Part shown: piece after piece, positions 29,240 to 39,020 of the stretch | Layout of the letters: every line of letters starts with the position of its first letter | Numbering within the stretch: the first letter of the stretch is position 1 | Source of the DNA: Shimia sp. | Lineage (GTDB): Bacteria > Pseudomonadota > Alphaproteobacteria > Rhodobacterales > Rhodobacteraceae | NCBI GenBank assembly: GCA_024224295.1 | Contig: JAAENN010000228.1 | Span: 1-64,000, forward strand | Length of the DNA: 64,000 nt | Reading direction: 5' to 3' | The notes under the pieces: model-generated | What the model saw: only the letters and a program-made list of their open reading frames with translations | Databases searched by the model: none | What the model was told of the DNA's origin: nothing | Translations under genes and position numbers: made by a program

Positions 29240-29855
29240 CTTTGTGTAATGCGGCTCTTCTCCAGCCAGTGGAGCACTGCGTGGCTAAACGAAAGCGCGT
29301 CATCCAACGCGTTATGTACATGTACGCTGCGCAGGTCGACGCCACAGTGTCAACTCAGGTCAGCACTGTTGGTTGCGGCAATGTCGTCCTCTGACATCCC
29401 TACTCTGAGCGCAACAGATTTCAGATTGTGAAACCGGGGTGGAGCAATCAAAGGGCGCAATATTTTGTTGAAAACAACTCATATCTAGAGCGAACAACTC
29501 ATCTTTGCCCCAACTCGAGAGATCTGCGCCTTGAGAAAATTGGTTCAACGGTTCCAGAGATTGGGCCGAAGGCAATCCCTCGATCTCAAGCCTGTCTTCG
29601 GCAATCCCAGTCACCTCAACAAAGTAGGGATAAAGGTCGCATATCCGATCATTGCGATCGCTTGGAACCACAAGGGCGTTGAATGTTTCCAAAATTCTGG
29701 AGTCCTCGCTCAGTTCCAAAAGCACCGAGCCAATTTGCACAAGAAGTAGAGGGCATGGGCGGCGGACCACAGCGATACATCGCCCCGTCACAGGACAGAT
29801 ACTCCGTGTCAAAAGCAACCCGTTTTGACACAGGGTGCCTTTTCCGGTGTTTCAT
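29240..29855 (-). pseudogene. decayed 3'-5' exonuclease (DEDDh type)
   Basis: Read on the minus strand with frame changes. It starts at MKHRKRHP and then carries AFDTEYL (the Asp-x-Glu of exonuclease motif I). The middle frame continues LLVQIGSVLLELSED and NALVVPSD. Near the end comes VDLRSVHVHNALDDALSF, matching the terminal H-x-A-x-x-D-A motif. At least two frameshifts separate these pieces, so no intact protein can be made. It sits 3' of the nagA relic on the same strand and may once have been in the same operon. Confidence 0.6.
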
Positions 29856-29884
29856 GTTGATCACCAAAGGAGTGCTGGAGACCG

Positions 29885-30885
29885 TCGCGCAGAATACCAC
29901 TGCAATTAAGGGTCTCATCCAGGAACGAAAAAGACGCGCTTAACTCCAACGCGACACTGCCGAAAAGAGTGTTGTAAGTTCGTGACGCGCGCCGGATTGG
30001 TGCTCGCAAGCTGTGCCGCCTGCCCCAGAGAGGCCTGTGTGAATTAGGTGATATTGCAGACCACCTCCACCATTGTCAGGTGTGCGCCACCAAGTGTGCC
30101 ATTCTCTCCCAACAAACGCCCGTCCTGTAAAGTAATCGCGTGCCATACAGCTTCATGTCCTGAGACGATCCATTCATGGTTTGCATGGCGTCTGAAACCA
30201 ACCAGAGGTGATCCGGCATTGTTTGCACTGCCAGTGACCAGTTCATCAAATGAACACGGTGGTCATCCGCAATGATGCCTGCGCAATAGTCGCCACTAGA
30301 CAGCACCGTACCCACAATTTCGGGCTCGCGCGGTGTGATTTGCCGCATGGCGTTAAACAGATGCGTGACGCCGGTTTTGCCGCCGAACGGGCCGTCTCCA
30401 TGTCGCTTGCGGAGGCCTCTTTGTGCGCTGAAAAAATCGCTATGCCGCATTCGAACAGTTGCTGCAGCAGAACAGCCTCCTGCTCTACTGGCGCTAAGGT
30501 CAACAGAATACGCAGTTATTGAGACGCCCCACACAGCGCATCCACGTCACTTTGAGACAGGGTACGGATGAAATCCGGATTGTGGATACCCGGCCGTTTG
30601 GGCGACAAAAACGGCCCTTCCAAATGCAGGTCGGCCACGCCGGGAACCCCATTCTGCACCGCCTCGCTGACGACCTCCAAGGCTTTCCGGTACTCATCCC
30701 TAGGCGCCGCCGCGAATGTTGGAAAATATGCGTGGCTCCGCCACGCGCAGAGGCCGCAACCATGGTCCCAAGCCCAATCGGATCGCATTCATAGTTGAAT
30801 TGAACATCCGCCTCGCCATTAATCTTTAAGTCTATGAATCAGGGCATCGATAACGGAATGCGTATTGCCTCTGGAGGAATTTCGC
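29885..30885 (-). pseudogene. nagA: decayed N-acetylglucosamine-6-phosphate deacetylase
   Basis: Minus-strand fragments in three frames reproduce most of NagA in order: FIDLKINGEADV near the start, VPGVADLHLEGPFLSPKRPG with the metal-binding Glu region, GVTHLFNAM, REPEIVGTVLSS, DHLWLVSDAMQT, and a C-terminal FGSVALELSASFSFLDETLN. Frameshifts and stop codons lie between the fragments. The intact enzyme removes acetate from GlcNAc-6-phosphate. The neighbouring nagB relic shows that a whole amino-sugar catabolic operon has been lost. Confidence 0.75.
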
Positions 30886-30986
30886 GATGGCCAACCCCGA
30901 CGTGTCCACGGCTTGTTCGATCGTCTACGATCTAAATCAGAGCATTTGATTTGGGCGCGGCGTAAACAGAGGGACACGGCACAGAG

Positions 30987-31535
30987 CTAGACCTCTTTGA
31001 AAGCACTTTCCTGACCGTCGGGGTGCGCCAAATGATAGCCGCTGCGCAGTTTAAGGTTCTTTGCGGCGACTTCGTCCAACACAACGGTCATTCACGGGTG
31101 CATCAGCAGTGCACTCGCCGGGCACACTGCAGACATCGCACCATCAATCATAGAGTGAACAGAACAGCCGCCGCTTTATTGGCGCAGTCGTGACCAATAG
31201 GCATTCGGATGACTGTAGGGTTGTCCCGATCCCGACAGTCAAAGCATAATTGGGTCCCTCGCCTATCGTACCCAAGAACCGTCGGTTGGCCGCTCTTGTG
31301 GATTTTGTCAGTGTTTTCAGACGGGTTTGCGACGACAAGCTAGATGTGTGCTCGTTAAACCCGATATGGCCGTTCTCCCCGATACCCAGGAGTTGGCGTT
31401 CACTCCCGCCAGCCTCTTTGACGCATGCTTCATAGGCTCGCGCTGCATCCTGCGGACCTCCTCCGTCAGCCAAAAGGGACATGTACTGCCGACAGATCAA
31501 TGTCGATGTGTTCAAACAGGTGTTGGTGCATGTCC
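30987..31535 (-). pseudogene. nagB: decayed glucosamine-6-phosphate deaminase, 5' end lost
   Basis: The minus strand encodes HQHLFEHIDID, then LLGIGENGHIGFNEH (the active-site segment of NagB), STRAANRRFLG, CPASALLMHP followed by a stop where the family continues, and TVVLDEVAAKNLKLRSGYHL to a final stop at 30987. Internal stops and a frame change break the gene. At about 31535 the similarity ends and an IS3-type transposase begins on the other strand, so the N-terminal part seems to have been removed by insertion. Confidence 0.72.
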
Positions 31536-32470
31536 GGCAGGTGCAACCAACAGGAAAGACCTTTTATCGCTGGCGCAAGCAATATGGCTGTATAGAGCTC
31601 ACCAACTGTAGGAACCCAAACCGCTTCAGAAGGAGAACGATCGGCCACGTAGAGCCGTGTCGGACTTGAGCCCGAACAAGCTCATACTGTCGGAAGCCGC
31701 ACGGGGAAACTACTGAGCCCTGCCCGTCGCCGTGCCTGCATTGAGCGTGTGCGAAGCCGGTTCCATACCTCAGAGCGTCGGGCGTGTCGTGTCTTGGGAC
31801 AGCATCGATCAACACAGAGGCGGTTGCCAGTTGGGCGGGCTGACGAAGGGCGCCTAGTGGCCGACATGATCGAACGAACGCGCCAGTATGGGCGCTACGG
31901 TTATCACCGGATCGCCGCTTTGCTGAGACGCAGGCTGGCAAGTAAACGACAAACGTGTCGAACGTCTATGGCGACGCGAGGGGCTCAAAGTTTCAATGAA
32001 ACAGCCAAAGAAGGGGCGGCTCTGTCCGATCGATGGTTCTTGCGTTCGACTTCGGCCGGAGTACCGCAATCATGTCTGGTCGTATGACTTCGCTCATCGT
32101 CGGACCGATGACGGCAAGGCGTTCCGGCCTTTATCAGGTCGGATGATGGCCCAGAGTTCATTGCCCAGGCCGTCCGAAATCGGATTACAGCGGCCGGCGC
32201 GAAAACCACCTATGCCGAACTAGGATAACTCTCGGCGAATGGGTACTGTGAAAGCTTCAGCCCGGTTCCGCGACAAGCTGTTGAACGGTGAGGTCTTCTA
32301 CAACTTGCGAGAAGCGCAAGCCCTGATTGAACATTAGAGGAAACATACAACACCAAGCGACCACACAGTTTCTTGGGGTACCGCCCGCCGGCCCTGGAAA
32401 CCATCGTCCCGATAGAACCCAGGCCGACAATGCGCTAACATTCAAACTGGACCACTTAAGTGGCGCTGAT
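31535..32470 (+). mobile_element. degenerate IS3-family (IS407-like) element
   Basis: The plus strand, in several frames, carries TFYRWRKQYG (OrfA helix-turn-helix), LILSEAARGN (end of OrfA), RACRVLGQHRSTQRRLP, RQYGRYGYHRIAALLR, MKQPKKGRL, GSCVRLRPEYRNHVWSYDF (OrfB catalytic region start), then after a gap AEFISQAVRN-like sequence, NGYCESF and LNGEVFYNLREAQALIE. Frameshifts, stops and an internal loss of roughly 45 codons between KAFR and the next conserved block make it inactive. A probable right inverted repeat begins ACTGGACCACTT at about 32446. No left end could be recognised. Confidence 0.75.
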
Positions 32471-32493
32471 CAATTCAGTGGTAGGTTGCTATT

Positions 32494-33993
32494 TCAGGAT
32501 GGCGGGTGCGTGTACCGATGCAAAGTTGCTTCCGCACCCAGTTCCCAAATCGATGACAGCCACTGGCAGAACTCCGCGCGAAACTGCGCGTTTTCGGCCA
32601 AGTCTCCATAGATATGCTCCATTTGTAGCCATGTTGATGGGGAGTTCTTCGCGTTGAGTGCTGTTGCGTTCAGAACTGTCCAATTGGGATCGTTGTCGGC
32701 AATAAGAGTTCCTTCTTCGCTTGTACCAGCACACATGCGCGCCCAAAGCGCTTCAACAAGCGCCATACCCTTGATGGAACCTTTGGCCTTTATGGCGTCA
32801 CGAAGAATGGGCAGGACAAATCCGGGGTGGCGAGATGACCCATCAAAGGCAACTCGGCGTGTGGTGTCGCGGATCTTGGGGTTGGAAAACCGATTTTCGA
32901 TCAGTGAGAGATAGGCCTGTGGTGACATTTCCGGAACCTGAGGCACATAAGGCAACACCTCTTCAGTTTGCACTTTGTTAAAAAACGCAGCAACGGTTGG
33001 ATTGACCATACAGTCGGCTATGGTCTCAAGGCCAAGGATCTGCCCGACATTTGCTAACATCTGATGTCCAGCGTTCAGAACGCGGATTTTCGTCGTTTCG
33101 TGGGCGTGCACATTGGCAGTCAAGGACACACCGACTTTCTCCCACGGGGGACGTCCTGCGCAAAATCGATCTTCCAAAACCCATTGTCGGAAGTTTTCAT
33201 GCGTGACCGGAGCAGTGTCCTCGATACCAAGGCTTCCCACAAATGCCAGTTCGTCGTCCCCGGTTACCGGTACAATGCAATCCACCATTGCATTAGGGAA
33301 CGACGCTTTGGCTTCGATCCATTGTGCCAGGTTTGGGTCAGACTGTTGCGCCAATCCGATCACCGTTTGGCGCAAAACGTTGCCGTTGTTTTGCAGATTG
33401 TCACAGCTCTGCCCAGAGAAAGGCGCCAGACCATTGTCTCGCCGCGCCTTGAAGGCGGCGACCATGGCGCCGAAGGCCGTTATCGGGCGATCTGGGTGTG
33501 CAATGTCGTGCTGGATATCTGAGTGGTTGATGTTCAGATCGCCTGTTTCCGTTTGATAGTAGCCTCCTTCCGTAACAGTGAGAGAAACTATACGGATTCG
33601 CGGATCTGACATGGCTGCAATCAGCGGGGCGTTGTGTTTGCTAACCTCGACGAAGTCAATCATGGATCCGACCACTTCGACCGAAGCGCTGCTGGGATCG
33701 AGTTCCACCAGCGTGGTCAGGCAGTCCTGGTGGATCAACCGGTCACGCATGGCCGCATCGCCGGGACGCACGCCCGCGCCAATAATGGCCCAATCGTGAG
33801 CCAACCCCTGTTGCATCAAACGATGCAGGTACCATGCCTGGTGCGCGCGGTGGAAATTTCCAAGACCTATGTGCACAATTCCCGGAGTGAGCTTAGCCCT
33901 GTCGTATCTGGGGCGGCCCACGTGATCTGGCAAATTCTCCAAGGTTTGGTCGGAGAGCTTTGTTTTGGCTGGGGGCAATGATCGATCCGCCAT
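32494..33993 (-). CDS. mtlK: mannitol 2-dehydrogenase
   Basis: 499 aa polyol-specific long-chain dehydrogenase oxidising D-mannitol to D-fructose with NAD+. The N-terminal HIGLGNFHRAHQAWYLHRL is the family's cofactor loop, and KIRVLNAGHQMLANVG gives the Lys-Asn-His catalytic set. The chosen ATG at 33993 shares one base with the stop of the polyol dehydrogenase gene (TGATG); an in-frame ATG lies four codons upstream. Last gene of the smoEFGKS-mtlK operon, matching the order known from Rhodobacter sphaeroides. Confidence 0.93.
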   Translation of the reverse strand: MADRSLPPAKTKLSDQTLENLPDHVGRPRYDRAKLTPGIVHIGLGNFHRAHQAWYLHRLMQQGLAHDWAIIGAGVRPGDAAMRDRLIHQDCLTTLVELDPSSASVEVVGSMIDFVEVSKHNAPLIAAMSDPRIRIVSLTVTEGGYYQTETGDLNINHSDIQHDIAHPDRPITAFGAMVAAFKARRDNGLAPFSGQSCDNLQNNGNVLRQTVIGLAQQSDPNLAQWIEAKASFPNAMVDCIVPVTGDDELAFVGSLGIEDTAPVTHENFRQWVLEDRFCAGRPPWEKVGVSLTANVHAHETTKIRVLNAGHQMLANVGQILGLETIADCMVNPTVAAFFNKVQTEEVLPYVPQVPEMSPQAYLSLIENRFSNPKIRDTTRRVAFDGSSRHPGFVLPILRDAIKAKGSIKGMALVEALWARMCAGTSEEGTLIADNDPNWTVLNATALNAKNSPSTWLQMEHIYGDLAENAQFRAEFCQWLSSIWELGAEATLHRYTHPPS

Positions 33994-34766
33994 CAGCTCA
34001 TCCAATTCCCGCCGTCAACGTTGTACGTCTGCGCGACAACATAGGAGGCTTCATCACTGGCAAGAAACACGGCCATGCCAGTGAGGTCTTCAGCGGTTCC
34101 CATGCGCCCGAAGGGCACTGCGGCGGCGACTTCCCGTTTCTTTTGCCCCGGCTCTTTGCCTTCGTATTTGGCGAAGAAAGCATCAACTCCGTCCCAATGA
34201 TCCCCGTCCACAACGCCCGGTGCGATGGCGTTTACGTTGATGCCATGCTCGATGAGATTGAGCCCCGCTGACTGTGTGAGGGAGATAACCGATGCTTTGC
34301 TGGCACAATAGACGGCCACAAGGCTCTCTCCGCGGCGTCCCGCTTGGCTCGCCATGTTGATGATCCGGCCTTTTACACCGCGATCAATCATGTGCCGCGC
34401 CACCGCTTGCAGTGTGAAAAGCGTACCTGCTACGTTAATTTCAAACACACGGGTATAGTCCTGCCGTGTGATGTCGACTATCGGGGCCGCGGAAAACAGA
34501 GCAGCGTTGTTGATCAAGATATCAATTTGACCGAAGCTTTCGATGGTTTTGGCAATGGCCACATCAATGCTGTTTTGGTTCGTCACATCCATATGTAAGG
34601 CGATGGCCATTTCGCCGATATCTGCAGCCGCGGCCTGCGCCCGCTCGATATCGATGTCTGCGATTGCCACCCTAGCCCCTTCCGCGACGTAGGCTTTGGC
34701 AAAGGTCAACCCAATGCCACGAGCTGCCCCGGTGATCAGAGCGGTTTTTCCCGACAAGCGCATCAT
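33993..34766 (-). CDS. smoS: sorbitol (L-iditol 2-) dehydrogenase, SDR family
   Basis: 257 aa short-chain dehydrogenase. NAD loop GAARGIG near the N-terminus, NNAA, and catalytic Tyr-Lys in YCASK. In this operon position the family member oxidises sorbitol (and galactitol) to the ketose. It overlaps the ATPase gene by four bases and mtlK by one. The two dehydrogenases feed fructose-type ketoses into central metabolism. Confidence 0.92.
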   Translation of the reverse strand: MMRLSGKTALITGAARGIGLTFAKAYVAEGARVAIADIDIERAQAAAADIGEMAIALHMDVTNQNSIDVAIAKTIESFGQIDILINNAALFSAAPIVDITRQDYTRVFEINVAGTLFTLQAVARHMIDRGVKGRIINMASQAGRRGESLVAVYCASKASVISLTQSAGLNLIEHGINVNAIAPGVVDGDHWDGVDAFFAKYEGKEPGQKKREVAAAVPFGRMGTAEDLTGMAVFLASDEASYVVAQTYNVDGGNWMS

Positions 34767-35767
34767 GAAATCCGTAGCCCTGCCGCATCGAAGCGATGGA
34801 TGTCATCGACACGCGGGGACAAATGAATGGTGTCCCCATGTTTTAGACTCACGTCACCAATAGCTCGTACCGTTAAAGTTTCGGCGAGACCCGTGTTGTG
34901 AATATGGAAGAACGTGTCGGATCCAAGGTGTTCAGCAACGCCGACCGTACCTTGCCAATCTCCTCCACTTTCGACCACATTAATGTGCTCCGGTCGAATG
35001 CCAATTGTGTGGGCGGAGTGTTTTGCAGCTTCGCTTCCGGTCATAAAGTTCATTTTTGGCGAGCCAATGAACCCAGCGACAAAAATGTTGCGCGGCGTCC
35101 GGTAGAGCTCAAGCGGTGTGCCAACCTGTTCAATCACCCCTGCCTGCAGGACCACAATCTTGTCCGCCATCGTCATGGCTTCAACCTGATCGTGGGTCAC
35201 ATAAACCATGGTTGTCTTGAGCCGCTCATGCAGCTCACTGATTTCCAGCCGCATACCAACCCGCAGGGCCGCATCTAGATTTGACAAGGGTTCGTCAAAC
35301 AAAAACGCCGAGGGTTCGCGAACAATCGCGCGCCCAATGGCAACCCGTTGGCGTTGGCCGCCGGACAGTTGCCCAGGGCGGCGATCCAGATAATCGGTCA
35401 GATTCAGTACTGACGCTGCGGCTTCGACCTTCTGATCGATGGCTGTCTGGCTCAACTTAGCCATGCGCAAAGGGAACGCGATGTTTTTTCGCACGCTCAT
35501 GTGTGGGTATAAAGCATAAGACTGGAACACCATGGCGAGACCACGTTTGGCGGGCACTACGCTGGTAGCGTCTTGGCCGTCAATCTCTATGTGCCCGGTC
35601 GTGATGTCTTCCAACCCTGCAATCAGGCGCAGAAGAGTGGATTTCCCACATCCGGATGGTCCGACAAACACGGTGAACTCTCCGTCTTCAATGGTGAGGT
35701 CCAGGGGTGGGATCACCTCTGTCGAGCCGAAGCTTTTGGTGACTTTTTTGAGTTGAATTTGTCCCAT
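34763..35767 (-). CDS. smoK: polyol ABC transporter ATP-binding protein
   Basis: 334 aa ABC ATPase of the MalK/UgpC type. Walker [10 protein letters not shown], signature LSGGQRQR, Walker [12 protein letters not shown], switch His in YVTHDQ, and a C-terminal OB-fold (TOBE) regulatory domain containing GIRPEHI. It energises import through SmoF and SmoG, and lies between the permease genes and the dehydrogenase genes. Confidence 0.94.
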   Translation of the reverse strand: MGQIQLKKVTKSFGSTEVIPPLDLTIEDGEFTVFVGPSGCGKSTLLRLIAGLEDITTGHIEIDGQDATSVVPAKRGLAMVFQSYALYPHMSVRKNIAFPLRMAKLSQTAIDQKVEAAASVLNLTDYLDRRPGQLSGGQRQRVAIGRAIVREPSAFLFDEPLSNLDAALRVGMRLEISELHERLKTTMVYVTHDQVEAMTMADKIVVLQAGVIEQVGTPLELYRTPRNIFVAGFIGSPKMNFMTGSEAAKHSAHTIGIRPEHINVVESGGDWQGTVGVAEHLGSDTFFHIHNTGLAETLTVRAIGDVSLKHGDTIHLSPRVDDIHRFDAAGLRIS

Positions 35768-35779
35768 GTGACAGCTTCC

Positions 35780-36610
35780 TTACTTCACGGCGCCAAAGGT
35801 GAGGCCGCGGACAAGTTGTTTTTGGCTGAACCAGCCGAGAATGAGGATTGGCGCGATAGCCATGGTGGAGGCAGCGCTGAGTTTCGCGAAGAAGAGGCCT
35901 TCGGGGCTGGAGTAGCTGGCAATGAAGGCCGTCAGTGGTGCCGCATTGGCGGCAGTGAGATTGAGCGTCCAGAACGCCTCGTTCCACGCGAGTATGAAAT
36001 TAAGCAACAACGTGGATGCGATGCCCGGGATGGCCATGGGCGTGAGCACATAGAGCAGCTCCTCTTTCAAGGTGGCGCCGTCCATCCGGGAGGCCTCTAA
36101 AATTTCACCTGGGATCTCCCTGAAATAGGTGTAAAGCATCCAAACAATGATCGGCAGGTTGATCAACATGATGACCACCAGCAGCCCGCCGCGCGTATCA
36201 AGCAAATCAAACTTCACAAAGATCAAGGAAATCGGGTAGAGCACTCCGACTGCAGGCAGCATTTTCGTCGACAACATCCACAGCAAAATGTCTTTGGTGC
36301 GTTGCGAGGGCACAAAGGCCATGGACCACGCCGCAGGAATGGCGATCAATATCCCCAAGACTGTCGAGCCACCCGCAATGATCACAGAGTTCCAAAGGAA
36401 TTTCATGTAGTCAGAGCGTTCTTGAACCACAGAGTAGTTCTCCAATGTCCAGTCAAAGGCAAAGAACAGAGGTGGGTCGTTGATGGCTTGAGCTTCGGTT
36501 TTGAAGCTGGTCAGGATGGTCCAATAGATCGGAAAAAAGATGATAAGCGCTATGGTCCAAGCCGCGACTGTGGTGAGGGCTTTGCGCTGGGTGGTGACGG
36601 ATCGTGCCAT
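35780..36610 (-). CDS. smoG: polyol ABC transporter permease, second
   Basis: 276 aa inner-membrane permease of the CUT1 sugar family with six predicted helices. The EAA loop EASRMDGATLKEELL near residue 170 is the ATPase docking site. It lies 12 bp after smoF and 12 bp before smoK. Confidence 0.93.
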   Translation of the reverse strand: MARSVTTQRKALTTVAAWTIALIIFFPIYWTILTSFKTEAQAINDPPLFFAFDWTLENYSVVQERSDYMKFLWNSVIIAGGSTVLGILIAIPAAWSMAFVPSQRTKDILLWMLSTKMLPAVGVLYPISLIFVKFDLLDTRGGLLVVIMLINLPIIVWMLYTYFREIPGEILEASRMDGATLKEELLYVLTPMAIPGIASTLLLNFILAWNEAFWTLNLTAANAAPLTAFIASYSSPEGLFFAKLSAASTMAIAPILILGWFSQKQLVRGLTFGAVK

Positions 36611-36622
36611 TTTGAAGGGTCC

Positions 36623-37501
36623 TTACGCGTCCAGGTTTTTGCCAACGATGCGCATCAGGAAGATGGCGACGATATTTGCGAGGATGATGGCGTAGACACC
36701 ACCTGCGGAGCCCAAGCCGATGTTTTGACTGTCAATCACCCTCTGGAAGATCAGGTAGGTCAGCGTCCGTGTGCCAAAGGCGCCGCCTGTGGTGACGAAG
36801 ATTTCCGCGAAAATTGAAAGCAGGAAGATGGTCTGGATCAGGATCACGATGGTGATGGCACGAGCCAGATGCGGTAACACGATATGCCAGAACCGTTTTA
36901 ATGATGGTGCTCCGTCCATTTCCGCCGCTTCGACCTGTTCGCTGTCCAAAGATTGTATTGCGGTCAGCAAGATCAGCGTCGCAAAGGGCAGCCATTGCCA
37001 AGAGACAATCATGATTATGGAACTCAAAGAGGCATCTTGCAGCCATGCCACCGGTTCGGCGCCAAAGAAGCGCCAGAGGTGGGCAAAAATACCGTTAACT
37101 GGGTCCATGATCATGTTTTTCCACACCAAAGCGGACACAGTTGGCATTACAAAGAAAGGCGCAATTACCAAAATGCGGACCACACCTTGACCCCAGAAGG
37201 GCTGATCCAGAAGCATCGCGAGCAATATGCCCAGTACCACGGTGATTAGCAGAACGCCTCCAACCATGATGAGAGTGGTGTGAACCGCAGGCCAAAACGA
37301 GCTTGAGGAGATGAAACGCACGTAGTTGGAAAACCCAACCCAATCTAGGCCACGTTCAATACTGTCACCGCGCAGCGGCAGATATTTAGTGAACGAAAAC
37401 CACAAGGTCATGATGAGCGGGACCAGCATCCACCCCAAGAGCAAAACAACGGCGGGGGCCATCATAATGCGGGCGGCGGATCTGGAAGCTTTGGTGGCCA
37501 T
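36623..37501 (-). CDS. smoF: polyol ABC transporter permease, first
   Basis: 292 aa from the ATG at 37501, which has AGGAGAGGA seven bases upstream. A longer frame to 37603 would add 34 residues without a membrane or signal character. Six predicted helices and the EAA loop VEAAEMDGAPSLKRF. It pairs with SmoG to form the channel of the sorbitol/mannitol importer. Confidence 0.93.
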   Translation of the reverse strand: MATKASRSAARIMMAPAVVLLLGWMLVPLIMTLWFSFTKYLPLRGDSIERGLDWVGFSNYVRFISSSSFWPAVHTTLIMVGGVLLITVVLGILLAMLLDQPFWGQGVVRILVIAPFFVMPTVSALVWKNMIMDPVNGIFAHLWRFFGAEPVAWLQDASLSSIIMIVSWQWLPFATLILLTAIQSLDSEQVEAAEMDGAPSLKRFWHIVLPHLARAITIVILIQTIFLLSIFAEIFVTTGGAFGTRTLTYLIFQRVIDSQNIGLGSAGGVYAIILANIVAIFLMRIVGKNLDA

Positions 37502-37508
37502 GGGACGG

Positions 37509-37517
37509 TCCTCTCCT
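37509..37517 (-). promoter_or_regulatory. ribosome binding site fixing the smoF start
   Basis: On the minus strand AGGAGAGGA stands seven bases before the ATG at 37501. It supports the shorter protein. Confidence 0.7.
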
Positions 37518-37575
37518 GTGGGCGAACTTCGCCTCGGATCGTAGCAGCTTTTAGGGGAATGTCGGGGTAAGGGTC

Positions 37576-37601
37576 GGGAGACAGCCCGAAGGCCGCCTCC
37601 C
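37576..37601 (-). promoter_or_regulatory. stem-loop with UUCG tetraloop between smoE and smoF
   Basis: On the minus strand GGGAG...GGCC-TTCG-GGC...CTCCC folds into an imperfect stem with a stable C(UUCG)G loop. It has no U run, so it is more likely to protect the 3' end of the binding-protein message than to terminate. Confidence 0.5.
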
Positions 37602-37611
37602 AACGGGGGAG

Positions 37612-38928
37612 TTAACGGTAGCCAGCAGCTTCCATCGCCTCATTGGTAATGGCCTGCGCTTTCTCAAGCGCCACTGCGATGGTCTGTTGACCGGCATAGG
37701 CTGCAGAGAACTCTTGGCTTACTTCGGTCGCAATGCCAGCGAATTCAGGAATGGCCGCAAACTGAATACCAACATAAGGGGTTGCATCCACGGTGGAGTC
37801 GTTTGGATCGGCACTCAAAATTGAGTCCAAGGTCATTTTCGCAAATGGAACCGACTGGTAGTTCGGGTTCTCATAAAGCGAGGTGCGCGCGCCCGGAGGA
37901 ACGTTGGCCCAGCCTTCATTGGCGGCAACCAGTTCAATGTAGTCCTTGGAAGTGGCCCATTCGATGAACTGTTTGGCTTCAGCTTGTTGCTGAGTGCCAG
38001 CAGGAATTGCGAGCGCCCATGCCCAGAGCCAATTAGAGCGTTTACCCAAGCCAGTGTCAGGTGCCAGAGCAAAGCCAACACTGTCCGCCACGGTTGAATC
38101 CTTGGGGTTGGTCACAAAGCTAGCTGCAACAGTGGCGTCAATCCACATACCGCATTTGCCCTGCTGGAACAGCGACAGGTTTTCATTGAAGCCGTTAGTT
38201 GCATAGCCCGTTGGACCAGCGCTATCCATCATGTCCTTGTAAAAGTTGAGCGTGTTGGCCCAAGCATCGGTGTCAAACTGCGCATTCCAGCTTTCATCAA
38301 ACCAGCGAGCGCCAAAGGAGTTGGACATTGCGGTAATGAAGGCTCCACCTTCGCCCCAACCAGCCTTGCCACGCAGGCAAATTCCGTTGATTTCATTTTC
38401 GCGGTCAGTCATCGCCGCCGCTGCCTCGCCAATGAATTCCCATGTAGGAGCATCCGGCATTTCCAGCCCAGCTTTTTCCATGAGGTCCGAGCGATACATG
38501 ATCATCGAGCTTTCGCCGTAAAACGGCGCGGCATAAAGCGTGCCTTCATGGGACAAGCCACCCGCCATTGCTGGCAGTATGTCGCCAACGTCATACTCGT
38601 CTGACAGATCGTCCAAAGCCACCAGCCAACCGTTGGCGCCCCAAATCGGTGTCTCGTACATGCCGATCGTCATGATATCAAAGGCACCGCCTTTAGTGGT
38701 GATATCCGTGGTAACGCGTTGACGAAGAACATTTTCTTCCAGTGTAACCCATTCGACAGAAATGCCTGTCGCCTCGGTAAATGTATCGGTGTAGCCCTGC
38801 ATGCGGATCATGTCGCCGTTGTTCACAGTGGCGATGGTGATCGTTTTGGAATGGCCGTCTGCGAAGGCGCTGCCTGCTGTCACCAGCGATAGCGCGGTCG
38901 CAGCACAAAGTGTGCTCTTAAAAGACAT
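37612..38928 (-). CDS. smoE: polyol ABC transporter substrate-binding protein
   Basis: 438 aa from the ATG at 38928, which has GGGAGG upstream and begins a clear Sec signal peptide ending at SAFA (about residue 23). A frame up to 38976 adds a non-signal leader and is rejected. It is a CUT1-family binding protein (cluster B) for sorbitol and mannitol in the periplasm. First gene of the transport operon, 92 bp downstream of the LacI regulator, with a perfect palindrome in that gap. Confidence 0.93.
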   Translation of the reverse strand: MSFKSTLCAATALSLVTAGSAFADGHSKTITIATVNNGDMIRMQGYTDTFTEATGISVEWVTLEENVLRQRVTTDITTKGGAFDIMTIGMYETPIWGANGWLVALDDLSDEYDVGDILPAMAGGLSHEGTLYAAPFYGESSMIMYRSDLMEKAGLEMPDAPTWEFIGEAAAAMTDRENEINGICLRGKAGWGEGGAFITAMSNSFGARWFDESWNAQFDTDAWANTLNFYKDMMDSAGPTGYATNGFNENLSLFQQGKCGMWIDATVAASFVTNPKDSTVADSVGFALAPDTGLGKRSNWLWAWALAIPAGTQQQAEAKQFIEWATSKDYIELVAANEGWANVPPGARTSLYENPNYQSVPFAKMTLDSILSADPNDSTVDATPYVGIQFAAIPEFAGIATEVSQEFSAAYAGQQTIAVALEKAQAITNEAMEAAGYR

Positions 38929-38992
38929 CCGGTTTCCTCCCTGATTGGATGTAGACACAAAGCTAGTCGAAATCACGACGCGACGTCAATAA

Positions 38993-39014
38993 AAAATTTA
39001 CGCGCGTAAATTTT
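38993..39014. promoter_or_regulatory. operator: perfect 22-bp palindrome before smoE
   Basis: The half-site AAAATTTACGC is followed immediately by its exact reverse complement, with a central C-G step as expected of LacI-family operators. It lies 65 bp upstream of the smoE start and directly after the LacI gene on the minus strand, so it is the likely binding site of that regulator. Confidence 0.8.
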
Positions 39015-39020
39015 GAGAAT

